Of a stretch of 44,837 nt of DNA, positions 1-8,753 are shown piece by piece (position 1 is the first letter of the stretch; each line of letters opens with the position of its first letter). This DNA is from Pseudomonadota bacterium (lineage in GTDB: Bacteria; Pseudomonadota; Alphaproteobacteria; Sphingomonadales; Sphingomonadaceae), in the NCBI GenBank assembly GCA_018240895.1, contig JAFEEX010000001.1, forward strand, positions 97,288 to 142,124, given 5' to 3'. Below the pieces are notes generated by a model. That model saw only the letters and a program-made list of their open reading frames with translations, was not told the DNA's origin and did not search any database. The position numbers were made by a program, and so were the translations under genes.

Positions 1-747
1 CAGATAATCGAGCGCGAAATCGCGATCAGACACCGAATCGAGGCTGTTGCGGGTTGGCTCGGCAAAGCCCAGCGCGCTGGCGGTGGCCTGCCGATCGATC
101 GCAAAGCCGGTCCCCGCCAACGCCGCCGCGCCGAGCGGGCTCTGGCTCGCCCGGCGATGGGCATCGACAAAGCGCGAACGATCCCTTCCCGCCATTTCGT
201 AATAGGCCATCAGGTGATGTCCCAGCGTCACTGGCTGCGCGGTTTGCAGGTGCGTGAAGCCGGGCATGATCGAATCGGCGTGTTCGCCGGCACGGGTGAC
301 CAGCGCCACCTGCAGCGCGCCCAATGCCGCATCGGCGGCCAGACAGGCTTCGCGCACCCACAGCTTGAAATCGGTCGCCACCTGATCGTTCCGGCTGCGC
401 GCGGTGTGCAGCCGCCCGGCGGCCGGGCCGATCAGCTCGGCCAACCGGCTTTCGGTGGTCATGTGAATGTCTTCAAGATCCCAGTTTTCGGGGACGCCGC
501 TGGCTTCGTATTCGCCGGCAACCCGGTCAAGCCCATCCGAAATCGCCGCTGCATCAGCCGCCGAGACGATGCCTTGGGCGGCCAGCATCGCGACATGAGC
601 CTTGCTGGCGCGGATGTCTTGCCGCCACAGAGCCTTGTCGAACGGGATCGAGGCATTTATCTCGCGCATGATCGCTGAGGGGCCGCCCTCAAACCGCCCG
701 CCCCACATCGCATTGGAGCCGCTCTTGCTTTCGTCCCGCTCGCTCAC
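1..747 (-). CDS. argH: argininosuccinate lyase, N-terminal part
   Basis: ArgH splits argininosuccinate into arginine and fumarate, the last step of arginine synthesis in the cytoplasm. The gene runs off the left edge, leaving 249 residues. Family signatures are visible: an N-terminal [14 protein letters not shown] segment, the [12 protein letters not shown] loop and [17 protein letters not shown]. The family is about 460 residues, so the conserved GSSxMPxKKN loop lies outside. I place the start at GTG 747 because an AAGGA sits 8 bases upstream. The internal ATG at 708 has no comparable ribosome site and would remove the usual short tail before MWGGRF. With this start the 5' end overlaps the divergent TlpA-like gene by 23 bases. 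Confidence 0.93.
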   Translation of the reverse strand, partial: MSERDESKSGSNAMWGGRFEGGPSAIMREINASIPFDKALWRQDIRASKAHVAMLAAQGIVSAADAAAISDGLDRVAGEYEASGVPENWDLEDIHMTTESRLAELIGPAAGRLHTARSRNDQVATDFKLWVREACLAADAALGALQVALVTRAGEHADSIMPGFTHLQTAQPVTLGHHLMAYYEMAGRDRSRFVDAHRRASQSPLGAAALAGTGFAIDRQATASALGFAEPTRNSLDSVSDRDFALDYL

Positions 748-1315
748 CGCTGCAATCCTTGGCTGTTCCCTGTTGATCGGGGGGTGCGATAGGCAAAGCG
801 GGACCGCCACGCAACCACCGGCAAGCGGGACGTCGTCCACTGGTCAGCCCGCTGGCGCCGCGATGGAGGGCGTGGTCGATCGCAGCCACAAGGGCAGCGA
901 GCTTCCCGATTTCGTGCTGAAGGACAGCACCGGTAAGGAACTCCGTCTGGCCAGTCTCAAAGGCAAGCCTCTGCTGATCAACCTGTGGGCCACATGGTGC
1001 GCGCCCTGCGTGGCGGAATTGCCCGCGCTCAACCGTCTGGCGGAAAAGCGCCAGGGCAATCTGCGGATCGTGACGATCAGCCAGGACCTGGCCCAGCCCG
1101 AAAAGGTTACGCCATTCCTGAAAGACAAGGCTCCGCTGCTTGAAGGCTGGCTCGATCCCCAAAACGACCTGACCGCGTTCTATCAAACCACCACCCTTCC
1201 CACCTCGATCTATTACGATGCGCAGGGGCGAGAGGTGTGGCGCTACATCGGGCCGCGCCATTGGGACAATGACAAGGCAGCAGCGCTGCTGGCAGAGGCC
1301 GGTCAGCCCGCGTAG
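725..1315 (+). CDS. TlpA-like thioredoxin-fold lipoprotein
   Basis: This is a periplasmic disulfide reductase of the TlpA/ResA type, 196 residues, probably membrane-anchored by lipid. The N-terminus is a short lipoprotein signal ending in LLIGGC (lipidated Cys21), then a Ser/Thr/Pro-rich linker, then a thioredoxin fold with WATWCAPC (Cys92, Cys95). I chose TTG 725 because GGAG lies 6 bases upstream and the signal then has a normal length; ATG 668 and TTG 713 are longer options without a ribosome site. It is convergent with msrA, overlapping it by 13 bases at the stops. An inferred role is to supply electrons to the neighbouring exported MsrA and MsrB. A cytochrome c maturation role is less likely because no ccm genes are near. 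Confidence 0.85.
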   Translation: MLSSRSLTAAILGCSLLIGGCDRQSGTATQPPASGTSSTGQPAGAAMEGVVDRSHKGSELPDFVLKDSTGKELRLASLKGKPLLINLWATWCAPCVAELPALNRLAEKRQGNLRIVTISQDLAQPEKVTPFLKDKAPLLEGWLDPQNDLTAFYQTTTLPTSIYYDAQGREVWRYIGPRHWDNDKAAALLAEAGQPA

Positions 1316-1965
1316 AACGTTGGAAACGCGGCCTTGAACCGCTTCAACCGCGGTACGTCCCATGCCTGGATATAGGGATGCTGCGGGTGGTTGCGCATGA
1401 AATCCTGATGATAGCGTTCTGCCGGATAGAACGCGCCGCTTTCAATCCGCGTCGCCACCGGCTTGCCAAAGGCATTGGCCTTGTTCAGCGCAGCGACATA
1501 GGCGGCTGCCGTTGCCCGTTGCTGCGCGTTCTGCGGCCAGATGGCTGATCGATAGCTTGGCCCCTGATCCGGGTTCTGGCCATCGATCTGGGTGGGATCG
1601 TGCGCGGCATAGAAATAGATCTGCAGCAATTGGCCATAGCTGATCCGCGCCGGATCATAAGTGATCCTGATCGTTTCGGCGTGGCCGGTCCGTTCGGTTG
1701 AAACCTGCTGATAGGTCGCGGTGTTTCTGGAGCCGCCGGCATAACCGCTGATCACTCCGGTCACGCCCTTCACGTGTTCGAACAGGCCCTCCATGCCCCA
1801 AAAGCACCCGCCGGAAAGCACCGCCACCTGCGGACCGCGCTCTGCCGGTTCGGCGGGCGGCGTAATCCGCACTGCCGCTGCCGATACGGGCGCAGGCCGC
1901 GCGGCGTACAACGCGGTCCCCGCGGCGATGGCGGCGGCGATAGCGATCCACGCTGGCGCGCGCAT
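1303..1965 (-). CDS. msrA: peptide methionine (S)-S-oxide reductase, exported
   Basis: MsrA reduces the S-epimer of methionine sulfoxide in oxidised proteins. The 220-residue product has an N-terminal hydrophobic segment (residues 5-22), so it is probably periplasmic or membrane-anchored. The catalytic motif SGGCFWG (Cys54) and GYAGG follow. The ATG at 1965 overlaps the msrB stop as TGATG, so translation is very likely coupled to msrB. A longer reading frame exists upstream but lies entirely over msrB. The gene order msrB-msrA with a TlpA-type reductant next door resembles a split form of the fused PilB protein of Neisseria. Confidence 0.92.
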   Translation of the reverse strand: MRAPAWIAIAAAIAAGTALYAARPAPVSAAAVRITPPAEPAERGPQVAVLSGGCFWGMEGLFEHVKGVTGVISGYAGGSRNTATYQQVSTERTGHAETIRITYDPARISYGQLLQIYFYAAHDPTQIDGQNPDQGPSYRSAIWPQNAQQRATAAAYVAALNKANAFGKPVATRIESGAFYPAERYHQDFMRNHPQHPYIQAWDVPRLKRFKAAFPTFYAG

Positions 1966-2477
1966 CACGCCTTGCCCACCGGCTGGAAAGTCAGCGCAAG
2001 CCCGTTCATGCAATACCGCTTGCCAGTGGGACGCGGCCCGTCTGGAAAAACGTGGCCCAGATGCCCGCCGCAATTGCGGCAATGAACCTCGGTGCGGGGA
2101 TAGCCAACCTCGAAATCGGTAGAGGTCGCCACCGCGTTCGGCAGCGGCTGCCAAAAACTGGGCCAGCCGGTGTGACTGTCATATTTGGTCCGCGCATCGT
2201 AAAGCGCCCAGGCGCAACCGGCGCAAACAAAACGGCCGGGCCGATGCTCGTTCAGTAGCGGGCTGGTGAACGGCCGCTCGGTATCGGCCTGCCGCAACAC
2301 CTTGTAAGCCGCAGGCGACAGGCGCTGCTTCCATTGCGCGTCGCTAAGGGCATAGGGCGCGCGCGGGCGCGTCGCGGTAAGGTGCTGTGACAGCGCCAGA
2401 GCGCCAACCCCGCCCAAAGCCGCCCCGATGATCCAACGCCGCGTGGCTGTGGACCTTTTTGCTGTCGATTGGGTCAT
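1965..2477 (-). CDS. msrB: peptide methionine (R)-S-oxide reductase, exported
   Basis: MsrB reduces the R-epimer of protein methionine sulfoxide. The 170-residue protein carries two zinc-binding pairs (Cys85/Cys88 in CAGC, Cys133/Cys136 in CRNC) and the catalytic RYCMNG (Cys156). An N-terminal twin-arginine-like stretch, TATRRWIIG, followed by a hydrophobic run suggests export, possibly by the Tat route. AAGGGA lies 5 bases before the ATG. It is the first gene of a two-gene operon with msrA. A TTGACG stands about 35 bases before the start region, but I see no convincing -10 partner. Confidence 0.92.
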   Translation of the reverse strand: MTQSTAKRSTATRRWIIGAALGGVGALALSQHLTATRPRAPYALSDAQWKQRLSPAAYKVLRQADTERPFTSPLLNEHRPGRFVCAGCAWALYDARTKYDSHTGWPSFWQPLPNAVATSTDFEVGYPRTEVHCRNCGGHLGHVFPDGPRPTGKRYCMNGLALTFQPVGKA

Positions 2478-3127
2478 GACCGTCCCTTGCCGATGATGCG
2501 AAAGCGCAACGCTCTAATCGTCAAGACATTAGCCCAGGCTGAAGCGCACAAAAAGAAGGAAGAAAGCCAAGCCGCGCACTGGCGGGCTTGGTATAAAACG
2601 CAAAACTGGTAACTTTCAGCCACTCAAAGATGATGTGGTTTTCGCCATGTCGCAAGGCATGGCTGCGCGCCTGCCCCCCGTTCAAGCGATCATCAGCTTC
2701 ATTGACAAGATTGACAAGCATCGCGGTGATTAGCCGGCGCACCTGCCAGACCCGCCGCACACGAACGATACCGGCGCGATCTGTCTTGCTGGCCAGCCAG
2801 GGTTTTTTGACGGCAAAGCCCGCCGTCATCAGCAATCGCGACACCGATGTGGTGCACCACCGCGCCGTGCTCGCTCGCCAGTTGGGCGCTACCCGGTGCC
2901 AGAGACCCGGTCTGGGCCTGGCGCTGCGCCGGTCGAACAGCCGCTGCCGCGCTCGCCCCAAACCGGCACGCCGCATCCACCACGCGAACCTCCCTCAGCA
3001 ATCGCCGCTTAAGCACGCCCGCGAAGATCAGATGAATGTGCTTTACCCATGATCCAACTCCAAAAAAGGGTGGATCACAAGTCCAATCCTGCCGGAATCC
3101 CACGATTCAGACTATCCGCAGAGCGCT
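2478..3127. other. 650-bp stretch without a recognisable gene
   Basis: Two opposed reading frames of 130-150 codons cross this stretch (around 2521-2976 minus and 2630-3052 plus). Neither has a ribosome site, family resemblance or the G/C-ending codon bias of the neighbours. The region must contain the msrB promoter at its left end. It may be a decayed gene, but I cannot name one. Confidence 0.5.
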
Positions 3128-3307
3128 CTAGCGCAGCTTCGCAATCCCGATGCCGTCCATTTTCGCCCGCTCCTTGGTCGATTCCTCGCTGCGGTTGAGC
3201 GCCCTGGCAATTTCCTTGAGGCCCTTGCCCTTGGCGGCAAGGGTGCGCAGCTTGGTAACCTCTTCGGCTTTCCACGGCTGGCGGTGCTTGGTAAATTGTT
3301 CGGCCAT
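3128..3307 (-). CDS. 59-aa small basic helical protein
   Basis: This short gene encodes MAEQFTKHRQPWKAEEV and a Lys/Arg-rich helical remainder ending in GIAKLR. The middle reads as a helix-turn-helix-like element (KGLKEIARALNRSEESTKER), similar in style to SANT/Myb-like or sigma-factor-type DNA-binding helices. Small proteins of this kind are common in alphaproteobacteria, but I know of no assigned function. Codon use is typical of the genome, which supports a real gene. It is a single gene downstream of and co-directional with the glycosyltransferase. The ribosome site is weak. Confidence 0.7.
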   Translation of the reverse strand: MAEQFTKHRQPWKAEEVTKLRTLAAKGKGLKEIARALNRSEESTKERAKMDGIGIAKLR

Positions 3308-3382
3308 GGTTCTGCACTAGCCGGGATAGGCCCGGTGTCGATACCCCGCATGGCAATCAACCACCGTGCGGCGACAAAAACT

Positions 3383-4660
3383 CTATGAGGATCTTGGGCG
3401 GGACCGGGTGCAATAGCCGAGGCCCAAAGATCCCGTCGCAACCTCTTCGCGCTCAGGCTCTGCGGCCAGAACTCTCCGCAGATGCCAACCATAACTATTC
3501 GTTTTATCAAAGAATTTTGATCTTATCCGCGCCGCTGCATCACGCTTTTGCTGATAGAGCGCGGGATTGGTGACCAGCCGCTGGATGGCGTCCGCATAGC
3601 TGGCCGGATCGTCAATCGTCGCTTCCTCGGCCGCTTCGGCAACCACTTCAAGCGCGGGGCACACCCGCGATGTCACCAGCGGCCGGCCAGCGGCGATCGC
3701 TTCGGCGCAGATCATCGCAAAGCCTTCCTCAAACGATGACCGAGTCGGCACGACCACGGCGTGAGCCTTGCCAAACAGGTCCAGCAGCCGCTGCTTGTCG
3801 CAAAACCCGTTGAGGGTGATCCGGTGCGCAAGGCCCAGCCGCGCAATCTCGCGGCGCATTGCCGCTTCGCCCGCGCCGGTCCCGCACACTTCAAACCGGA
3901 AATCCATTTCCCCGCGTTGCTCAAGGATTTGGGCCATGGCGACGATGTCCATCGCCCCCTTGCTTTCTTCCAGGCGCCCGGCAGACAGGATCAGGAACGG
4001 CCCGGGTTCAGGATCGCGGCCAAACGGCGCGGCAAAGTCCTCTTCACGGTAATCGGGCAGAAATACCGCGCTGCGAAGCGGAATCTGGCCAAAGTCCGAC
4101 TGCAACTGCCGTTCGATCACCGGCGATGCGACCAATGCCGATTGCACCAGCCTGCGATAGAACAAATGCTTGTTCAGCCAGTGCAGGATGCGGTGTGCCG
4201 GCTTGGTTGGCGCATAGGGCCGGTCAAGCACGCAATGGATCGCCGGGATCAGCCTGGCCCGGCGAATGGCGTGAAAGGCCGTCAGGAACCAATAGTTCTG
4301 GACATCGGTCAAGATCAGGGTGTCAACCCCGGCGGCGTTCAGAACGGACAATGCCGTCCAGGTCCAGCCGATCAGATCAGCGTGATAAAAAAGGCCGCCC
4401 CGGACAGGCGGCTTCGACAAATTGACCACCGTGAATCTGTCAAACGTCCGGCTATAGAAACCTGTGTCTTCGCTGGTTATCACCACGCCATTGGCATTTG
4501 TGCCCGCGCATTCTTCAAAAAATTCCAGAAGATAGCTGGTGCCAAGATAGGCCAGTGGCTGGCCCGTTTGAAACGCGTCATGCACCGCGACGCCGTCAAC
4601 CGGGCCGCTCAGATAGCCAATAGTTTGCGCCCCGTCCTGCTGCACGGTTGCCCCACCCAA
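3383..4660 (-). CDS. GT4-family glycosyltransferase
   Basis: This is a retaining glycosyltransferase of the GT-B fold that probably acts on a cell-surface glycan in the cytoplasm. Family signs are the LSAGRLEESKG donor-domain entry, the VVVPTRSSFEEGF segment and the E-x7-E motif EGFAMICAE. The sugar substrate cannot be read from the sequence. The open frame begins at TTG 4660, giving 425 residues, but this start lacks the first beta-strand expected in the acceptor domain. In another frame just upstream (4682-4735) the sequence reads NGVIFIDVRPR, which would join naturally to the in-frame RYPLAGKLGGAT. A frameshift near 4680 or a sequencing error is therefore possible. Confidence 0.8.
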   Translation of the reverse strand: MGGATVQQDGAQTIGYLSGPVDGVAVHDAFQTGQPLAYLGTSYLLEFFEECAGTNANGVVITSEDTGFYSRTFDRFTVVNLSKPPVRGGLFYHADLIGWTWTALSVLNAAGVDTLILTDVQNYWFLTAFHAIRRARLIPAIHCVLDRPYAPTKPAHRILHWLNKHLFYRRLVQSALVASPVIERQLQSDFGQIPLRSAVFLPDYREEDFAAPFGRDPEPGPFLILSAGRLEESKGAMDIVAMAQILEQRGEMDFRFEVCGTGAGEAAMRREIARLGLAHRITLNGFCDKQRLLDLFGKAHAVVVPTRSSFEEGFAMICAEAIAAGRPLVTSRVCPALEVVAEAAEEATIDDPASYADAIQRLVTNPALYQQKRDAAARIRSKFFDKTNSYGWHLRRVLAAEPEREEVATGSLGLGYCTRSRPRSS

Positions 4661-4726
4661 TTTCCCCGCCAGAGGATACCGTGGCGAGGCCGAACATCAA
4701 TGAAAATAACCCCGTTGGACCGCAGC

Positions 4727-4756
4727 ATTATACCGGAAATAATAACCGGCGATGAA
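4727..4756 (-). promoter_or_regulatory. candidate promoter for the glycosyltransferase
   Basis: A perfect TATAAT -10 box lies at 4727-4732 on the minus strand in an AT-rich pocket. The best -35 match, TTCATC at 4751-4756, is weak with an 18-base spacer. Transcription would start near 4720, upstream of the suspected frameshift. Confidence 0.4.
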
Positions 4757-4873
4757 TGAAACCCTGCGGTTTTCACCTTGTGCAAATGGAACAGCCCAAT
4801 CTGCGGCGGAGACGGGGAAATCCGCAGCAACCGGGACCGGGCTGTGGCCGGGACCGAATGCGCGATGCACAGC

Positions 4874-5650
4874 TCAGTTGCCGAGTTTGTGCGAGAGGCG
4901 GATCATCTCATCTTGCGGAACCTGGAATGTCCCGCGGGCGGGCCGGTCAAGATCAAGTATGGCGCAGTACGCCAGGGCCAGCAGGGCGATCACCATGGCC
5001 GATCCCACCATCGATCGTGCCCCGCGCGCATGAATGGTGAAACCCAGAACCCCCGCCGATCCGAACAGGAAGACCGCCAGCAGAAAGGTGACCCCGCCCG
5101 GCAGATGGGCATTGCGAACGGCGTGGCGGGTGGCGGCAATATCGCTCATGTCGTTGTATGCCCCAACCAGCGTAGGCAGCCGCGAATCCTTGGGACCGGC
5201 GGCAAGAATCGCAAACAGCCGCGCCGCAAACCGGTCACAGACGGCATCGGCCTGATCAGACAGGCGTTCCTGCGCCGCCAGGCCGCTGGTGCTGCCCCAT
5301 GTGACCCGAATTTTGGTATATTCGCGAATATCCGCTTCCAGCGGAACACGCTCCGCTGGCGCCAGCAGCGCAAGGCGGCTGTACATGGTGCTGATTGCAT
5401 TGGCTTCGTTGACCACATCCTGGCGGCGTTCTTCGTACCGGCCAATCGCCAGGCTGAACGAAAACCCCATCAGCAGCGCCATCAGGCCGAACACGCCCGA
5501 AACCACGAAACCGTCCAGGCCGGCGGTATCCTCATCCGCGTTCCGCCGGCTTCTGAGCCAGCGGTTCAGATATTGCCCGAACAGGCAGGTTGCGCACATC
5601 GCCAGGAACAGGCCCGGCAAAATCCACCACAAGGACACATCGTAGAACAT
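4874..5650 (-). CDS. DUF4239 (bestrophin-like domain) membrane protein
   Basis: The product has 258 residues and about four membrane segments: residues 6-27, 47-68, 180-200 and 210-230 approximately. The hydrophilic middle contains ERRQDVVNEANAIST and a helical stretch before the third segment, typical of DUF4239 proteins. The biochemical function of this family is not established; a channel-like role is only suggested by resemblance to bestrophins. The ATG at 5650 is preceded by a strong GGGGGAGGG five bases upstream, better than the longer frame starting at 5695. It stands alone between the glycosyltransferase and topA, all on the same strand. Confidence 0.75.
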   Translation of the reverse strand: MFYDVSLWWILPGLFLAMCATCLFGQYLNRWLRSRRNADEDTAGLDGFVVSGVFGLMALLMGFSFSLAIGRYEERRQDVVNEANAISTMYSRLALLAPAERVPLEADIREYTKIRVTWGSTSGLAAQERLSDQADAVCDRFAARLFAILAAGPKDSRLPTLVGAYNDMSDIAATRHAVRNAHLPGGVTFLLAVFLFGSAGVLGFTIHARGARSMVGSAMVIALLALAYCAILDLDRPARGTFQVPQDEMIRLSHKLGN

Positions 5651-5759
5651 ATGCGCCCTCCCCCGCGGACCGCGTCGGACACAATCCAAGTTCAACGAGT
5701 GGATTCAAATACGTCTTTTGTCCAGCGCCATCATGATCAATTGCACTGGCCGGGCCGCG

Positions 5760-8297
5760 TCACTTCGCTTTGGTCGCCTTCGTCTTTGCCGGCGCTTTCT
5801 TCTTCGCCGGGGCCTTCTTGCGTCCCTTGCCCTTGGCAGGGCCTTTGGCTGCGCGTTCGGTTATCAGGACCACGGCTTCCTCCGCAGTCAGATCCTCGGG
5901 CTTTTTGTCGCGCGGCAGGGTGGCGTTGGTGGTGCCGTCAGTAACGTAGGGGCCATAGCGGCCGGCCATCAGCTTGATCTCGCCCCCGCTTTCGGGATGC
6001 GGGCCGAAGGTCTTGAGCGGTTCGGCTGCTTGCCGTGCCCCCCTGCCCCCGCCGCTGGCCGCCTCGGCCAGCTTGGCAACCGCGCTGTTCATGCCGGTTT
6101 CGAACACCTCCGCAGTGCCGCGCAGCTTGGCATATTTGCCGTTGTGGGCAAGATACGGTCCGTAACGTCCTATCGACGCAGTGATTTCCTCACCGGTCTC
6201 GGGATGTTTGCCAATCGAGCGAGGCAGGCCCAGCAGCTTGACCGCCCAATCGAGATCGAGTTCGGGGATGTCTTTGGGGATCGATGAACGCTTGGCCTCC
6301 TTGCCGCTGCCCATCTCGATATAGGGGCCGAACCGCCCGGCCTTGCGGACAATCGGCTCGCCGGTTTCGGGGTGCTTGCCAATCTCGCTGTCCTCACCCG
6401 CCGCCTCACTGCCGCCCGGTTGGGCAAACTTGCGGGTATATTTGCACTCGGGATAATTCGAGCAGGCAACGAAGGCGCCATAGCGGCCGCCGCGCAGGGC
6501 GAGCCGCCCCGTTCCGCAACTGGGGCAGCGGCGCGGATCAGAACCGTCTTCCTTGGGCGGGAACAGGTAATCGGACAGGAATTCGTCCAGCGCCTCGGTC
6601 ACTTCCGAGGGCTTGCGTTCCATCACCTCGTCGCTCTTGGGTTTGAAGTCTTTCCAGAACTTGGAAAGCAGATCCTTCCACGCCTCACGCCCGCCCGACA
6701 CATCGTCAAGCTCGTCTTCCATCCCGGCGGTGAAATCGTAAGCGACATAGCGCGGGAAGAACCGCTCAAGGAAGGCGGTCAGCAGCCGGCCCGATTCCTC
6801 GGCGAAGAATCGATTCTTCTCGGTGCGGACATAGGCCCGGTCCTTCAGCACCTGGATGGTCGCCGCATAGGTTGACGGGCGACCGATGCCCAGTTCCTCC
6901 AGCCGCTTGACCAGCGTTGCCTCGGAATAGCGCGGTGGCGGCTGGGTGAAGTGCTGGGTTGCATCCACACCGCGTTTGGCCGGAGCATCGCCCTGGTTCA
7001 GCACCGGCAAGGTACTGCTGTCATCCTCGTCATCGCCCGGTTTCTGGTCCAGCGTTTCGTCATAGACTGCAAGAAAGCCGGGGAACTTGATCACCTGGCC
7101 GGTCGCGCGCAGCTCGTGCTTGCCGGTGCCGTCGCGCAGGGTGACGGTGGTGCGTTCGATATTGGCGCTGGCCATCTGGCTGGCAATCGCACGCTTCCAG
7201 ATCAGCTCATAAAGCCGCGCCTCGTCGCCGTGGCCATGGTGGTCCCTGGCGAAATCGGTCGGGCGGATTGCCTCGTGCGCTTCCTGTGCGTTCTTGGCCT
7301 TGGTTTCATAGTGGCGGGGTTTTTCAGGGAGATAGTGGCCGTTGCTGTAACGATCGCTGATCGCCTTGCGCGCCGCGGAAATCGCGCTGGAATCCATCTG
7401 GACCCCATCGGTCCGCATATAGGTGATCGCGCCCGCCTCATACAGGTTCTGCGCCACCCGCATGGTATGGCTGGCCGAAAAGCCCAGCTTTCGCGCTGCT
7501 TCCATTTGCAGGGTCGATGTGGTGAACGGGGGATAGGGATTGCGCCGGGTCGGCCGGGTATCAACCTCCTCCACCCGGAAGGTCGCGCTTTCAACAGCGG
7601 CCCTGGCCCGGTCGGCACTGCCCTTGTCACCCAGGCTCAGCTTGTCGAGCTTCTGCCCGTCGAACTTGACCAGCCGCGCCGGAAACTGAGTGCCAAGATG
7701 CTCCAGTTGCGCAATGACCGACCAGTATTCCTGGGGCCGGAACAGCTCGATCTCGCGCTCGCGCTCAACAATCAGGCGCAGCGCCACCGATTGCACCCGC
7801 CCCGCGCTCTTCGCACCGGGCAGCTTGCGCCACAGCACGGGTGAGAGGGTGAAGCCGAACAGATAATCCAGCGCCCGGCGGGCCAGGTAAGCGTCGATCA
7901 GATCCTGATCGAGCGTGCGCGGGTGCTGCATCGCCTGCGTCACCACGTCCTTGGTGATGGCGTTGAAGGTGACGCGCTCAACCTCTTTGGGCAGCGCCTT
8001 CTTCTTGGCCAGCAATTGCTGGACGTGCCAAGAAATCGCCTCTCCCTCACGGTCGGGGTCAGTGGCCAGGATCAGACGGTCGGCACTCTTGGCCGCGTCG
8101 GTGATCGCTTTCACCTGGCGCGCCTTGTCGCCATAGAGTTCCCAGTCCATCGCAAAGTCCTCGTCCGGGCGAACCGAACCGTCCTTGGGCGGCAGATCGC
8201 GGACGTGGCCGAAGCTGGCGAGGACCTTGTAGTCCTTGCCCAGGTACTTCTCGATGGTCTTGGCCTTGGCGGGGGATTCAACGATGACAAGCTGCAT
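5760..8297 (-). CDS. topA: DNA topoisomerase I
   Basis: TopA relaxes negatively supercoiled DNA by cutting one strand through a tyrosine ester. The 845-residue protein has an N-terminal TOPRIM domain (VIVESPAKAKTIEKYLG; acidic DPDREGE at 80-86) and the active-site YMRTDG (Tyr293). One C4 zinc finger follows near residues 575-605 (CPSCG and CSNYPEC). Three GRYGPY/GRFGPY-type repeats, characteristic of alphaproteobacterial TopA, come next, and the tail is Lys/Ala-rich. The length is normal for the group. It is the last gene of the plsY-dprA-topA row. The ribosome site is weak. Confidence 0.97.
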   Translation of the reverse strand: MQLVIVESPAKAKTIEKYLGKDYKVLASFGHVRDLPPKDGSVRPDEDFAMDWELYGDKARQVKAITDAAKSADRLILATDPDREGEAISWHVQQLLAKKKALPKEVERVTFNAITKDVVTQAMQHPRTLDQDLIDAYLARRALDYLFGFTLSPVLWRKLPGAKSAGRVQSVALRLIVEREREIELFRPQEYWSVIAQLEHLGTQFPARLVKFDGQKLDKLSLGDKGSADRARAAVESATFRVEEVDTRPTRRNPYPPFTTSTLQMEAARKLGFSASHTMRVAQNLYEAGAITYMRTDGVQMDSSAISAARKAISDRYSNGHYLPEKPRHYETKAKNAQEAHEAIRPTDFARDHHGHGDEARLYELIWKRAIASQMASANIERTTVTLRDGTGKHELRATGQVIKFPGFLAVYDETLDQKPGDDEDDSSTLPVLNQGDAPAKRGVDATQHFTQPPPRYSEATLVKRLEELGIGRPSTYAATIQVLKDRAYVRTEKNRFFAEESGRLLTAFLERFFPRYVAYDFTAGMEDELDDVSGGREAWKDLLSKFWKDFKPKSDEVMERKPSEVTEALDEFLSDYLFPPKEDGSDPRRCPSCGTGRLALRGGRYGAFVACSNYPECKYTRKFAQPGGSEAAGEDSEIGKHPETGEPIVRKAGRFGPYIEMGSGKEAKRSSIPKDIPELDLDWAVKLLGLPRSIGKHPETGEEITASIGRYGPYLAHNGKYAKLRGTAEVFETGMNSAVAKLAEAASGGGRGARQAAEPLKTFGPHPESGGEIKLMAGRYGPYVTDGTTNATLPRDKKPEDLTAEEAVVLITERAAKGPAKGKGRKKAPAKKKAPAKTKATKAK

Positions 8298-8360
8298 GGC
8301 GGTCTGCGGCGTTCCTTACGTGTGTGTACGCGCGAGGGTGACCGGCCTGCACCGCCAGCG

Positions 8361-8714
8361 TCAAGAGGCTGTGCGTCGCCAGGCAATAAAGAACCCCAGC
8401 CCCAGCAACAGATCGATCACCGAAAACACCGCCACGGGCCGGCTGACCGGATAGCCTTGCGCAAACAGCGTCAGGCACGGAACCGCGAAGATCAACTTTT
8501 CCGCGATCGCAGCCGGCATCAGCGCGCGGTAACGCACCGGATCGGTGGCGATGATCCAGAACACCGTCTGAAACACCAGCGCCAGTCCGACGAAGCCGAG
8601 GAACACCTCGCCCCCAACGGGCGGCAGAGGCGTGAGGTAAAGCGGCAACAGAACGATCACGCCGTAGATCGCCGCCCAGCGAAACATCCGCGCGGGGAAG
8701 GAGGAGGAAGCCAT
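8361..8714 (-). CDS. small four-helix membrane protein
   Basis: The 117-residue product has four probable membrane segments (about residues 13-31, 36-58, 66-85 and 93-112) with short loops and a basic C-terminus (AWRRTAS). I do not recognise the family. The ATG at 8714 has GGGGA ten bases upstream; a longer frame to 8750 would add a basic leader with no ribosome site. It lies between a secreted protein gene and topA on the same strand and is probably co-transcribed with them. Confidence 0.6.
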   Translation of the reverse strand: MASSSFPARMFRWAAIYGVIVLLPLYLTPLPPVGGEVFLGFVGLALVFQTVFWIIATDPVRYRALMPAAIAEKLIFAVPCLTLFAQGYPVSRPVAVFSVIDLLLGLGFFIAWRRTAS

Positions 8715-8753
8715 GGCGCGGCTTGTCCCCCTCCCCCGCGTTCGGGTCAAGGG

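Noticed and set aside
2521-2976. 151-codon minus-strand frame as a gene
   Set aside because: No ribosome site, no recognisable family and poor codon bias; overlapping plus-strand frame equally plausible.
3761-4759. 332-codon plus-strand reading frame
   Set aside because: It runs antisense to the glycosyltransferase, has no ribosome site or family match and has the Arg/Pro/Gln-rich look of a GC-rich shadow.
4778-5944. 388-codon plus-strand reading frame
   Set aside because: It is antisense to the DUF4239 gene and the end of topA and is low in hydrophobic residues; a shadow.
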